NCBI GenBank assembly: GCA_019321725.1 | Contig: CM033118.1 | Coordinates: 12,860,071 to 12,924,070, forward strand | Direction of reading: 5' to 3' | From: Paulownia fortunei | Taxonomy: Eukaryota > Streptophyta > Magnoliopsida > Lamiales > Paulowniaceae | Length of the DNA: 64,000 bases | Position numbers and translations under genes: made by a program | Notes under the pieces: model-generated | The model's input: only the letters and a program-made list of their open reading frames with translations | Databases searched by the model: none | What the model was told of the DNA's origin: nothing | Shown: positions 26,156 to 38,508 of the stretch, piece by piece | How positions within the stretch are numbered: position 1 is the first letter of the stretch | How the letters are laid out: the number at the start of each line of letters is the position of its first letter

Positions 26156-29100
26156 TATGATACTTTTAAGTTGCGGGTAATTAATTCAATCTCTTTTTTT
26201 TTTTTTTTTTTGTAGTTTTTCAAATATATGATTGCATTAGCGTAGCGTTAGAATAGAATTTTTTTTTAAATTAATGAGGATCTTTTTTCTTCTCTCACCT
26301 ATTTAAAGTTACATATCTTGGAAGGGGGAATTTTTTTCTTATACACTAGAAAGAAACCATGTATCGATAAAAGCTGTAGGGGATTTCATTTTTGGCCGAT
26401 GAAATTCTTTTTAGCTTCTGCAAATTGTACTCTCAGTGTTTTAGAAGTCCAATCATCTCTTAGCTTGCTTGTACTGCTTTTGGTATTGTTTCTTTTTCAC
26501 AGCAACCACATGTGGTTGAAGCCATTTGTATATAGTTTCTAATGGTCGTTTTCTCTCGTTGAAAACTAGGTTAGTGTCATGGTAGTCATTCATCCTTGCA
26601 AGACATTTTATTTTTCAAACAGATCTGTGGCATTAATCCATTTTGTTAAACACTATTTGTCTTCTCATCGCTATTTATTCCAAAATGCATGTATTTGTTT
26701 GGAATAGCTTCTCGGCCGGCTTGTTGTGGTACTCCAAGCTGTGTATTGAAAATTCTGGTTCATTTTTGTGATACACAGATTGATTGGTTTTGGTGGATGG
26801 TATAACTTTCAGTTCACTTTGATTTCTTGTTAAAGTTGATTGCCCTATGAGTATTTCTACTATAATATACATAAGAATGGTTATTTGACGAGTTTAAATA
26901 GTTTGTTGGTAAGTACTTTGCACCTACCGGACCTCGTTGATACTTTATTTAAGAATTTAAGAAACTCTACCCATCTATAAAATAGATGAAGCTTAGGAAG
27001 GAGTTGCATATTCTCCTAGAAAATTCATTCGCTCGTTGATATTGATTTTATTGTAGATGTACTCTTCCTATTCGAATCGGGGTTTGAAACCAAACCTCTC
27101 CTCGTAAGGATAGATAGGGGTCCGTACCCCTTCCTCAGGGGTACTCGGCTCCTTCCAGTGCAGTTTCGGCTTTCTTTGGAGTAATAAAACTGTTCCAGTT
27201 ACAATACTCGATAAGAAAAAGGCCCCCCAAAAAGCAAAAAAGAACATAACCTCCTATATTGGAGGGAGTTGGGGAACAATATCCTCATTTTCTGAAAAAA
27301 AAGAAGAAAAAAAATGGTCGTATTAGAGAGTTTAATGTTCGTAGGTATTGCAGCATTTATAGCCTTTTATTGGGAAAAGGTAAGATACTCTTACTGCACA
27401 AAACAACTATCAATTTGAACCAAACTTTGTTTGGCATTGTTCTTTATGTTGAGGATTTTCTTTTTCTTTTCTGAGCTTTGGTACTTAAATGCTAGGGTTA
27501 ATTATAGGGAACTCCTCCCTTATAGTATGTTCAATATAAATACATTTTCCCTATGGTATATCTAATTCCATTTACCTATCTTAAAATTAACCTTCGTCAG
27601 AAAGTCCTTACGTTTTATATATGAAATGACCCATCATCATTTGTCAAGAATTACACAAACATTTCATGAAGTTAGTTCAATATAAAAGACCTCTCATATG
27701 GTATGTCCAATTACAATAACCTTCCTTGAAGGCCATTTGTAGTTTGTTTGAGGGGAAAAAAAGAAAATACAAATACCCTAAATATTCAAAGGCACTTTTT
27801 AGCCTATATTAAAGCATACCCCATATAATCTTAAAATGTATAAAACTAAATTGGTTAGAGACAATATGTCCCTAATTCAAAATCATATTTTAATTGATGA
27901 TTCTTCCACTTCTTTTCTTTCCTCCTCATACTCGTCCAGAAAAGGCAATTCATGGTCTTAATAGATCAGTGAAGGTGGCGATCTAGGCTTTTGAGTTAGA
28001 GTTTAAGAGAACAAATTTCAATACAAATATGTATAACAATTTTGAATGTACCTTTTTATTTGTTTATTTGAAAAATATGAAGATCTCATTCCTTTTTCTA
28101 ATTTTATTTCATGGTAAAAATAAGGCGTTTTAAAAATACTTGATAAGGTGATAAAAAATGTGTGCCTAATTATTATTAAATAATGTAATTTCATAAAAAA
28201 ACATTTGCAACTATATTTATGTAGAAAAATATGAAACTTTGCTACACTTATGAAATGTTATAAGTAAAATATAATATTTCATAATGTGCTAATAATAAAG
28301 TAAAGAAGAATTTCAATAGTTTTTGATAAGAAATATATATTAAATCTCAAGGGCAAATTTTTGTTAGACAAATTTCACTGGGGTTTTGTGTAAACTTACA
28401 CAAACATGAAGAAGGTTGTAAATTTTTACCATCCATATGAAACAGTAATGCTTAGAATAAAATCAAAATTTCCCTTTCTTTTTTACATTTTGTTGATTTA
28501 TCTTTATATGTTTCGGTCTTATAATCAAACGGGAATTTGTAAACTGATAATAAACATCAAGAAATGTAAACATAAGTGGACATATCGTAAAATAGGTGTC
28601 CATGCATTAGATAAACATGAGGAAAGGTCATGTGATTAACCTTAAATGCTACTGTTGAAAGGTTTTAGGAAATTCCACTAAATTTTTAAATTAGTATAAT
28701 TTTTATATATAAAATGATTAAATTTTAAAAAAATTCTCTCTAAAAATTGAAATATAACTTTTTATCTACATTAGATAAACCTTAGGAAAGATCATGTCAT
28801 TAACCTTAAATACTACTGTTGAAAGGTTCAAGCAAACACCATAAAATTTTTAATTAGTATAAATTTTATATAAAAAAATCATTGAATTTTAAAAAATTAT
28901 CCCTTTAAAATATATTTTTATCTACTGTTTTTAAAATAAAATAAATCTCACCTTAGGGTATTCAATTTTTGACTCCGTCCCTAGTGACAATGCTTAAATT
29001 AGTAAATCCAAGACAATTAATAGTCAAACATCAACCTTTGTCACTTCTCATTAGCTTTTGAACCCCACAACACAATACAAAAACATTGAAGCCTTTGCTT
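26156..29100. other. 3' UTR of the GAUT11-like gene and intergenic spacer
   Basis: The first 350-400 bases downstream of the stop are probably the 3' UTR. The remainder has no supported gene. At 28605-28932 a unit of about 164 bases is tandemly duplicated with divergence. A GC-richer block near 27060-27200 has TTCGAATC-like sequence, vaguely like a tRNA-derived SINE B box, but no coherent element. Confidence 0.5.
28605..28932. repeat. Imperfect tandem duplication, 2 x ~164 bp
   Basis: CATTAGATAAAC begins at 28605 and again at 28769. Both copies continue through similar GGAAAG-TCATGT, TTAACCTTAAAT and ACTACTGTTGAAAGGTT-like blocks. Non-coding, AT-rich. Confidence 0.75.
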
Positions 29101-29442
29101 GCAGAGAAGACCATTATTCAGAAATCCCTTTGTACATGTTTATAAAACTCTCCAATTTTCACAGTGAAATGCTTCATAAATTTGCTGATCCTAAGTTTCA
29201 CAAACTTGCCCCAATTTGACAGCATACTGCAGTTCTTGGATATAGACAGTAAGTAAAGAGGTTCTCTCCCACCTGCCACATAAATTGAACAACAACAATC
29301 TGGTTTACAATGATCCATAGAATACCACACTTCACAACACTCTTATTCCAGCACACATTCGAAATGTAAGTACCTCAAACCACAAACAGACATCATAACT
29401 TTACCAAACAATAACAACTCCAAATACACATCGAAACAGCAC

Positions 29443-31490
29443 CTAATCAGATGGCTCATTCGGCCAAATTCCAACTTCATTATAACCATCTTCAGTAGCA
29501 CAAGCTCTGAACATGCCTGTTGTATTAAATGGCATTGTAACTTCTCCTGTTGCTGACACGGCAACCAACCCAGCCGCGAACCTTGGTAGACGCTCCTCTA
29601 TAACATATGCTGCTGCTTCTTTGAGAGAAAGCCCCTTATACTCCACAACAGCAGCCACTTCTCTTGCAACCGTAGCACGAATTATAGCTTCACCTTTGCC
29701 TGTGGCAGAGACTGCACACAGATTGTTAGCGTATGTTCCCGCCCCAATTATGGGCGTACCACCAATTCTCCCCACCATCATGTTGGTGGATCCACCGGTA
29801 GATGTAGCAGCAGCTAAGTTTCCATAACTATCAACACACACACATCCAACTGTTCCAGTTTGACCATCCCCATTTTGATGTAATGCTTCTTCTTCAACTT
29901 CTTGCTTTGGCTGTGTATTTATCAAAACAAATAGAGGAGGCAAAAGTTCATATCAGTTCAGACACAGTTACATACTTTAAAACTCAACTTCCTGAGAAGG
30001 GAAGGTAAACAGAAGAAGAGCATACCTGAACTCTGTTAGCTTCTTTTGCTTCTTTCAGTTTCTCAATGTTTTCGGAGGTTATAAAATAGCTCGGATCTAC
30101 CGTTTCAACGCCCTACACATGGAAAAATCACCAGTAAACCGTTTGCAGTATGCAAAAACAAAGTTGATGATTGATATTCGTGTAAAACCGATTACGTGTT
30201 AGGCTTATTTAGTAATCAAACTAGGTAAAATCATATAGCAGAGATGTTCTGAGTTTTGGATTTCAAGAAACAAATAAGCATAACATCCATTGATCCCTTA
30301 CTTGTTCCCTGGCAAATGCCTCTGCTCCATCAAATGCCAGATATATATGTGGAGTTTTCTCCATAACTAGCCTTGCTAGAGATATGGGGTTTTTAACAGT
30401 GGTAAGACCAGAAACAGCTCCACATTTCATTGTACTTCCATCCATGATGCAAGCTTCCATCTCAACACTGCCATTGCTGGCCAAATCAGACCCTTTACCA
30501 GCATTAAAATATGGATTGTCTTCCAGTTCAAGCACCTGTATAATTCAACTTTAACTACATCAAATATATCAGTATATACCATCTTCTGTTTTTCTGTAGC
30601 CTGTACCTTGCAGCTTCATTACATATAACCCCACCCCAACCCCCCACACAAAAAATAAAAAATAAATAAATAAATAAATTTATCATTATCTTAAGATTGC
30701 AACAACTTAGTTAGTTACATGACGGGAAAATTTTGAAATTTAAATTAGGAAAAAATGTATTTTCAGTCTCCAAGTTGGCATATTTTTAAATTTCCCCAGT
30801 TTTCTATCCGATTTATATGTTAATCCATTATTTATTGCCTTAGTGGCAATTCTAAATTAATTTGACTGGAAATTTGCAAAATGGCCAAAAATTCTAAAGT
30901 ATGGCTTGAAATGATAGAGAATTTGGAATCTTTTGGAGGTAAATTGAATAAAATTCCCATATATATTGTCAAAATTGCAAAAAAATTCCATATGACACAT
31001 GGGTTATATGCAATTTAATCCCACAAGGGGAATTTTCTATTTTTATTTTTAATTTACACATGGGATATTTTGCAACTTCAACAAAACACAAGGGTCTATG
31101 CAATTTATCCCCACAAAATCCCCAAATTTTTGGAATTTTCCGTCAGTTTCAGGCCAAATTTGAATTTTCAAGCTAATATTTGAATTTTCAATCAATTTAA
31201 ATTGAAATTGCTACTAAAATCGACTGCCTAAAATTACAAAACGAATAGATAAATGTAAAACTTAAAATATGGTAACTTACATAAACAAAAAAAATAATAT
31301 TTTTATGTTACTGCCTGCATACCACGAGTTCAACAATATCTAAGGGTGATTTATTGGCCTTGAGAGCATCGATGCCAATTTGGAGGGAGTGGCGGAGGGC
31401 GGCCTCTAGGAGCTGGCGGCGTTCCGGTGTCATAGAATGTGGGATATCACCAGCGCCGCCGTGCAGTGCTATTGCCCAACCCATCGCCAT
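29443..31490 (-). CDS. ASPGA1: Plant-type L-asparaginase / isoaspartyl peptidase (Ntn hydrolase), 4 exons, Asp214Gly
   Basis: Exons on the minus strand are 31490-31323, 30535-30302, 30112-30026 and 29910-29443. All are GT-AG and in phase 0, giving 318 residues (Arabidopsis ASPGA1 is about 315). This is the plant T2-family threonine amidohydrolase: an autocleaving precursor that hydrolyses L-asparagine and beta-aspartyl (isoAsp) dipeptides in the cytosol. The N-terminal signature is [12 protein letters not shown], then [15 protein letters not shown] and [13 protein letters not shown]. Autocleavage is expected just before the nucleophile Thr183 in TGTVGCV. The substrate-binding Arg211 is kept in [11 protein letters not shown], but the next binding residue, Asp214 in the family (GRIGD), is Gly here (codon GGT). 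The start [12 protein letters not shown] at 31490 was chosen; the alternative Met is two codons later. A partial paralogue lies at 57599-58081. Confidence 0.93.
30536..31322 (-). other. First intron of the asparaginase gene
   Basis: This 787-base intron holds a C-rich stretch (30629-30645), a short TAAA microsatellite near 30652-30680 and an AT-rich segment (about 30730-31260) with repeated 'CACATGGG', 'TGCAATTTA' and 'GAATTTTC' phrases. The segment looks like a decayed dispersed repeat. No coding content. Confidence 0.55.
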
Positions 31491-33751
31491 GCATGCAACA
31501 CTATGAATACTATTTCTTATGTTCGTTTGTTGGAGGGAAAACATAACTATGAGCCTGGATTTTATAACCTTCTTGCTTTGAGGTTGTCTGGATATGGGAC
31601 CCATTTTCCTTTGGCTTCTTAGGATAAGTACCCCGAAAGTCGTCCAGGGATTAGTTTTTCTTTTGTAAATTTTGTATTATTCAATTAATCATTTAAATGA
31701 ATGAATTATTAAATATATATATATATTTTAAAATAAAATAAAATATATAATAGTAGGTAACAACTCAACTCATATACATTTTCTCTTGTTTATCTCTGTC
31801 TGTCTTCTTCCCCTCTCTCTTGGAAACTATTAAATCCCCCACTTTGGGATATAAATATTCCACAATCAGTCTTTCTTAGAAATTTTCTACTCAGAAATTT
31901 GATCCAAAAACGCGTTTGCAAAGTGATTGTCCATTCATTTATTTGAGAGATTGGGAGTACTCAAAGTCATTTTTGTGGCTTAAAATCATTTTCAAAGGCA
32001 TTAGTCAATTCAAATTTGAATTACTTTTAGGTTGTTTGAGTACAAAAATTAAAAAGTGATTTATTGTAAGTTTTAATTGGTCAATTCCCTATAGAAAATC
32101 ATATTTGTAATAAAATATTAAATACTAATGTCAAAATTATCTTATTTATATTAAATATTAATAATTTTTATTTTGCCATATAAATAATTATCACAGATTT
32201 ATTAGTAAAAATAATTATCCCTAAGTTGTCTACTAACAATCAATTAATGATACATATAGTGATAATACAAATATAGTCACTTAGCCATTATAATAATTAT
32301 ATTATTACTGAGTTATTATTATACATTTACCACTAATTATAAATAGTAATTAATAACAACTTATACATAATTTATCATAAATTTTTTCCAAAACTTCTTA
32401 CGCATTATTTTTGTCATTAATATTATTATTACCAATTTTTTTTTTCACTTAGTATATAATTAATGACAATTTATATATTGTCACTTCACATGATAAAAAC
32501 AATCTTATTTCTTATAATGAATTGAAGTTGTATAAAATCAAATTTTTGAAAACAATTGAGTCAAAATCGATTGATATGGAATGATTTATTTATTTTTATT
32601 TAAAAAAATAACATACCAAACCCAATAATTTTTCGTGGAGTTGTTATTATATTTGGTTAGGTATTAATTAACACAAGATTTCAAAGTCTGCCAGTCGTCT
32701 TTTCATGTGTCTTTTTATCTTTTCATGCTCTTTCCTGGAAATTCCTCATCCAACAACTTGATATAATTGATTTTCCACATTCATCCTCTGTGACCTCTAC
32801 TAATATTTACTTAATTTCGAACTATACCGATTTTCGACAGGCGATAACACGTCGACATGGTTCCTATAATAATGAAAGATGGTTAAATACACTTTGCATT
32901 CCTTAAGTACGACATTGATCGCATTTAGCCCCTAAAGCTCAAAACATAATAAACACCCCTTCAAAACGTGGTATTGATCAAAACTTTTATGACCAAAATA
33001 TCTTTCTCATTTAATATTCTAAAGTATATTTTGTCACACACACCCTCTAAAATATACTCTGAGTTAGTTTGAATTTTTATATAAAATTTTATTTGAAAAT
33101 ACAATTTAAAATCAATCGCATTTAGCCTCAAAAGCTCTAAACATAATAAAAACCCTTGAAAATGTAATGTGGCATGGATCCACGAAAATATCTTTCTTAT
33201 TTATCCCCTAAAGCATATTTTGTCACAAACAACCCACTAAAATATCTGAGTTATTTTGAATTTTTATTTAAAATATACAATTGAAAATGTATGATATTTC
33301 ATAACTTAATTAGAAATGTGTGAAAGCTCCACAAATTCACATTCCTCGATTTTTTTTGTCATTACTCCAACTATTTTGCAACTATGTTTTACAAAGTAAA
33401 CTGTTCATGCAAAAAATCCACATAATGTGTGTATATATTATGTCCATATAGTTTTGCAAAAACATTATTTTATAATATGTTAAAATTATATATATTTTAT
33501 AAAATTGCATATATACATATTTGTAAGATATCATAGTTTATATTATTCACCAAATTATTGAGTATTTGATTTTGTCTTATACATTAATTATATATATAAG
33601 TCCGTGTATGTATTACACACGTGTGGGTACATAGGTAACTATATAATTTTGTTCAATCATTTATATAAATATACTTATCTATGTAACCAAATTTGTTAAC
33701 CAACACAAAAGGCACCTATACATACAAATATAACTAATACAATATAATAAA
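31491..33751. other. Upstream region of the asparaginase gene and spacer to the transposon block
   Basis: The minus-strand promoter and leader of the asparaginase gene should lie in the first part. From 32918 to about 33311 an imperfect direct duplication of about 197 bases occurs (ATCGCATTTAGCC begins at 32918 and 33115). No coding region is supported. Confidence 0.5.
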
Positions 33752-34237
33752 TGGATCATGAGCCCAAAACAACTTTAATAGTCCAAGTGTAAAGAGTAAT
33801 AAATCATGGATCAAAGTCCCTCCAAAGCCCATTAAATTAAGTCTAAATGGTTAACAAAAAATATAAGTTATAATGCATAAACTAAGCCCATGGAGGCTAC
33901 GACACCCAAATTCATAGGCTCATGAAACCCAAATAATCTATAAATTATATTACATAAGATTATACCATCCGACCTTATGGGTATAAATATATCCATTCTC
34001 CTTCATTTTAAAGTACATTATTTAATATATGGACATTCACTTTCTCTCAAACTTTACACTGACTTGAGCATCAGAGAGGTATCCCTGGACTAACTCCCGG
34101 GAAACCTAACATTTTGTTCATGTCACAAGTAGAAACCCACTCAAAAGTTTATAACTCACAAGAAAAGTTGACCACATGCGAGGACCCCCTCAAAAGTTGA
34201 TCGCGAGCGTGGAGTTGATGCTCGAAAATCTGGACCA
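33752..34237 (+). repeat. 5' LTR of the outer Ty3-type element
   Basis: It is paired with 54024-54506. The promoter-like box TATGGGTATAAATAT lies near 33978, and TTGAGCATC near the R region. The divergence by eye is high, so the insertion is old. The exact first base is uncertain by a few positions. Confidence 0.6.
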
Positions 34238-34245
34238 TATCATTT

Positions 34246-34260
34246 TGGTACCATCTGTGG
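34246..34260 (+). other. Primer-binding-site-like sequence of the outer element
   Basis: TGGTACCATCTGTGG lies 8 bases after the LTR end. It resembles the TGGCGCCATCTGTGG type of primer-binding site used by Tat/Ogre-like and other Ty3 elements, with GC changed to TA. Confidence 0.5.
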
Positions 34261-34499
34261 AAAATCTGCCTTGGAATTAAGATGGTTGACTAAGTCTAGA
34301 TATAAAGTAGCGAGAGAAGCCAACGCCCATGATGACCCCCCTACTGGGGGTGCTTGCGGCAATGGAGGTGACCCCCTATTGGAGACGCCCACAGTAATGG
34401 AGGTAATCGACATCCACCTCCACCCAGTCTGAGAGATTCGCCCCGCCTTGTAAGCGTGACCGACACAAATAACGGTACTACAGATGACCTAAGAAGAGC

Positions 34500-34800
34500 T
34501 TGAATGCCACCCAAGAGGAGCTCTCTTGTCATCGCGTCTCCAAGAGGAGCTCGCATGCCTCATAAACCCAGGAGTAGCTTGCGAGGAGCTCTTGCATCAT
34601 CGCGACTCCAAGTGGAGCTCATTCACCATTACACTCCCAAGAGGAGCTCTCGCTCTATCGTGCCCTCAAGAGGAGTTTGCACACTATTTCACCCCTCAAG
34701 AAGAGTTTTCGTGGCCTCGCGTCCCAAGAGGAGATCGCACACCATCATGGCCCTAGGAGGAGCTCGCGTGCCAACGTACCTCCAGGAGTTCATGCGCTCG
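34500..34800 (+). repeat. ~29-bp minisatellite (about 10 copies)
   Basis: The core CAAGAGGAGCTC recurs at about 34515, 34544, 34583, 34612, 34641, 34670, 34700, 34728 and 34757, almost always 29 bases apart, with diverging spacers often containing ATCGCG or ACCAT. The unit is not a multiple of three, so it does not encode a simple protein repeat. It is GC-rich against an AT-rich background. Confidence 0.8.
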
Positions 34801-35269
34801 TGCCTTAAGAGATTTTACTAATAGAGAATAGCCCAATTACTTAGATTGTTTCTACAAAGTTTAGCCCTTGAGGCTTAATATGAGACAATCATTTCCACTC
34901 AAGTTGTAAGCCTCAAGTGGCTCTCGTTCAAGTACTTAGTAAATTTTGGTGAAATCAATAAAATTCTTCATTTTGCATTACAATTGCATATGTACCTACT
35001 CTACTACTAAACAAAACACTATACTACTATCGACCCTAGAGGTCAACTACATTCTCTTAAGGTCATTAGTGAGCCTGGTCGGCTCAACCCTAAAATCTCA
35101 CAAGTTCGACTTCTATTGAGGCTAATGGCACCCGGATTATGCGCCATCCCTTGAGGATAGCCAAAGCTTAGCCATGGATGGTTCAAAAGAATCCCATGAA
35201 ATAAAAAATTTAGAAATCCTTACAGTCTCAAGAGCTCACGCATAACCGAGGGGCCATATCGGCTCCCAT

Positions 35270-35740
35270 ATTTGAAAAGTCCTACTACCTCCACCCTTGA
35301 GAAGCCTTACTGTCTCTTATACTTGAGGCGTCATATCTACCTTATCTCCCGATAAGCTTTATTGGTTCCTACACTTGAGAGGTCCTACTATCTCCACCAT
35401 TGAGAAGCTTTACTGCCCCTCATACTTGAGACGTCATATCTACCTCTTCTCCCGATGAGCTTTATTAGCTCCCACACTTGAAAGGTTCTACCGAACTCCA
35501 CCATCAAGGAGCCTTACTAGCTTCCATACTTGAGAGGTCATACTGATCTCTTCTCTTGAGGATCCTTATTGGCTGCCACACTTGATAGGTCTTACCGACC
35601 TCCACCCTTGAAAAGTTCTACTAGATCCCATATTTGAGAGGTTCTATTGACCTCCACCCTCTAGGAGCCCTATGGCTCTCATACTTGAGAGGTCCTACCA
35701 ATCTTCTCTCTTGAAGAGCCTTACTGACTCCAAAAATAGT
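35270..35740 (+). repeat. 52-bp higher-order minisatellite built of two 26-bp halves
   Basis: CTTGAGAGGT-like starts occur at 35322, 35373, 35424, 35476, 35529, 35581, 35633 and 35684, a spacing of 51-53. Each unit has two related halves: one runs CTTGAGAGGTCCTACYGACC and ends in TCCACC, the other runs CTTGAGAAGCCTTACTGGCT and ends in CCCATA. This is an alternating A-B array, so a 26-bp ancestor was doubled before amplification. Confidence 0.82.
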
Positions 35741-36699
35741 TAAGTCTACCAACGAAAATGATTAATGATTATACAAGCCAAAGCATAAACTCGATAAAAA
35801 AAGTAAATAAATGGACTATGCACGAGAATGAAGGAACAACTTACTAGGCTAAGTCCCCCGCAAGGACTTCCCTAATAACGCGATAGGCTTCACCTTAAGG
35901 CGATTGACATCATATTGACTTACCACACTACGAGTCATCCTCCAGCCCAATGCATGATCCTCAACACCCAAAGGGACTCTCTCCCCCAACTTGATTTACC
36001 CCGTAGGTGAAGAAGCCCTTCTTCGTACCTTGATGGAAACCAGAAGTAACTGAAAAGTCATGAGGCCTCTTCAGAGCGAGCTCAAGTGTCATCTCAACGG
36101 GTTGGCATCTAGTATCACTAGTAACATCATATAACGACGACATCTGCTCATCATTTCTATGAGGGAGAAGAAGGCCTATTACCATCCCTGCTTCGATCAG
36201 CACTATTTATCTTCCTCGACTAGGTGGTGCACCCTTCCCACTAGGAGAACGCGAAGGACTTGATTATGAGAATGGAAAACAATAAAGTCAAGTTTTTTGG
36301 ATGTAAAAAATATAAAAAAGCATTAGATGTAATTAAAAGTGAAAGCATGAAAATGCTAAGTAAATTAACCATGCCATCAAAAAAAAAAAAAGACTCTGTA
36401 ATTAGACTAATAAGAATAGCACCGCCAACACTAAGGTAGTCTATCGCTGCCGTTGTTTGCCTTAGTTCTATTAAGCAGAGTGCTCCTCCCACTGGGAGTT
36501 AAAAAGAGCCGAGCTCGACTTTACGAAATGGAGTCAGAATCAACAAACACTTTTGACAACGTACCCCTCACCCAAGGCCAAGGACTCCCTAGACCCCTAG
36601 GAGTTATCCTCCTCACCAGAGTTAAAGGACTCATCGTTCTCCCAAACTTGCTCACATAATTGGATAAATCAAGGATGGCATCAACCTTCTTAAGGGAAT
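35741..36699 (+). other. Internal remnant of the outer element before the Athila insertion
   Basis: No intact frame is present. The fragment ends at the Athila target duplication. It may be a decayed gag region that resumes at 48746, where the text reads on toward LTKYMG-like residues reminiscent of gag C-termini. That link is inference only. Confidence 0.35.
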
Positions 36700-38309
36700 T
36701 GATAAGTGCATATTTCGACATATTTTTGTATCAAATTATTTATACTTTTCTTGCTTTATTCTTGTTAATATTATTATTTTATTAATGTTTTGTGTTAGAG
36801 AATAAATGAAAGCATGTTTCCAGACTTGTGCATTTTTGTACTTTGAGCATAACTTCATGATCAAAAGCCTATGGACCTGAAGCTTATTTCATTTAAAAGT
36901 TAAGAGACAGATGTACAACTTTTCTGTTGGAAGATCAACCCAATTCAGTTTTGATGATAGCAGAAAATTCATCCAAGTAGTTATACAAAATGGATCATCA
37001 AAATTCGAATCAGAGTTCAGTCTAGTATTGACTTATTTTACCAATTTGGTTATATATCTTGAGCCCAAATTTATTTTGGGCTGAAATTCGGATATATTAT
37101 ACCTAAGAGGCAAATAAACAAGTTTTCTGAAAACAAGATAGTGTGAAAATATGTTAAAATGGTAAAAACATAGGCTGCAAGTTACTGCTGCTATTAAAGA
37201 GCGACTCTTGGACATGACTCGGTAATTTGACTATATCTCTTTCATCTGACCACCAAAGTGGACAAAAGATATATGAAAATATATTAGCGTTGAAAGATCT
37301 ACAATTTTGATTCTTTATGTATATTCAAAATCTGGCTGTATTTGACTAAAAAATATAATTCAATTCAGTGGGTGAGAAATTTGTGTAACAACTTACCAAC
37401 TCTTGGTAACTAGCATACCACTTGATTAACGTCTCCATTATTTATTTGGCCTCTAGCTTACTCCAAGTATTATAAATAGGCTATGTATTAAACTTGTAAG
37501 AGGAGGGGGGTAGAGGATTTCTTTAGACTAAGTTATCTAGTTTGTATGTTTTCTAGTATTGTAAGTTTTCTAATAGTAATATAAATGCATTCTCCAGTTT
37601 TTCTTATATTTTTAGTCTTTGCTACTTTTATTATGTCTTTCTAAATTTTATTTTGTTGAAAAAAAAGGGTGAATCTCTTTATGGAGGAAGAGAAATGGTT
37701 ATAAGGGTAGAAATTGTTTAAGTAAGTTGAATTATTATTTTTATTTTTGATTTAAACCCTATTTGTTTTGTAGTGATTCTTGATTTATGTATCTCCAATG
37801 ACACAACAAATACTTGGGTTCATTTAGCTTATTGCACGGTTTTACCCCACCGACTGCTAATGTGAAACCTTGATTTGTTGTTGATGAAGGTGTGTATAAA
37901 TGCTTGATCACATAAATAAGTATTGACGTTAAGAGATAATTTGCAATAGTAAGACAATATCATGATTACCTTATTGCATGAGTTACTTGATAATATCTTC
38001 CCATTGGAATCTTCATTATGTATGGATTCCAATTGTAACATTTAATAGAGGTAAAAAGAATAAATAACCATTTCTCTATCCAAAATTCAAGAGTGGATCC
38101 CTAATCCTCAGTACTTTTATTACTTCAGTTTTTCTTTAGTTACATCATACATTAATTATTCATATATTTTGATTCACATAAACTCCATTTTTTCAGAAAT
38201 ATAAATTTGAATTCTTCATAGAACTTCCTTGTGGATCGACTTTTGACTTATGAGAAATTTATTACTTACTACAATCTGCACTTGGGTTTGCAACCTTAAA
38301 GTTGTAGCA
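36700..38309 (+). repeat. 5' LTR of the Athila-like element
   Basis: TG...CA ends; near-identical partner at 47134-48745. Over the first 120 bases about ten differences are visible, so the insertion is not recent. The stretch 'ACTATAAATAGG' or similar near 37470-37490 is a likely promoter TATA box. Confidence 0.9.
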
Positions 38310-38315
38310 AGTTTT

Positions 38316-38333
38316 TGGCGCCGTTATCGGGGA
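38316..38333 (+). other. Primer-binding site of the Athila-like element
   Basis: TGGCGCCGTTATCGGGGA lies six bases after the LTR end and matches the tRNA-Asp-type primer site (TGGCGCCGTTGCCGGGGA) with one or two changes. Confidence 0.8.
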
Positions 38334-38508
38334 AGGCAAGGTAAGTATTCATGTTTGTTAATATTTTTCCTTTGTAAATATAGTTTGTTTATTTTCTTTA
38401 TGGATATATGGTTATATGGTATCGTAGTCATAATTTTTGATATTTAGTAAGAAATAATTTCGAACCTTGTTTGGAAATTTGTTTAAATCATCTCTACACA
38501 CTTCCACC

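Noticed and set aside
26890..27200. tRNA-derived SINE-like sequence (TAGTTTGTTGGTAAG, later TTCGAATC)
   Set aside because: The A-box-like and B-box-like parts are about 170 bases apart, far too wide for a Pol III promoter, and no tail or target duplication is visible.
29513..29827. Plus-strand open frame opposite asparaginase exon 4
   Set aside because: A shadow of the real minus-strand exon; the same shadow recurs at 57777-57983 opposite the second copy.
34504..34821. Overlapping plus-strand frames across the 29-bp repeat
   Set aside because: The repeat unit is not a multiple of three, so the frames arise from GC-rich repeats lacking stops rather than a protein repeat.
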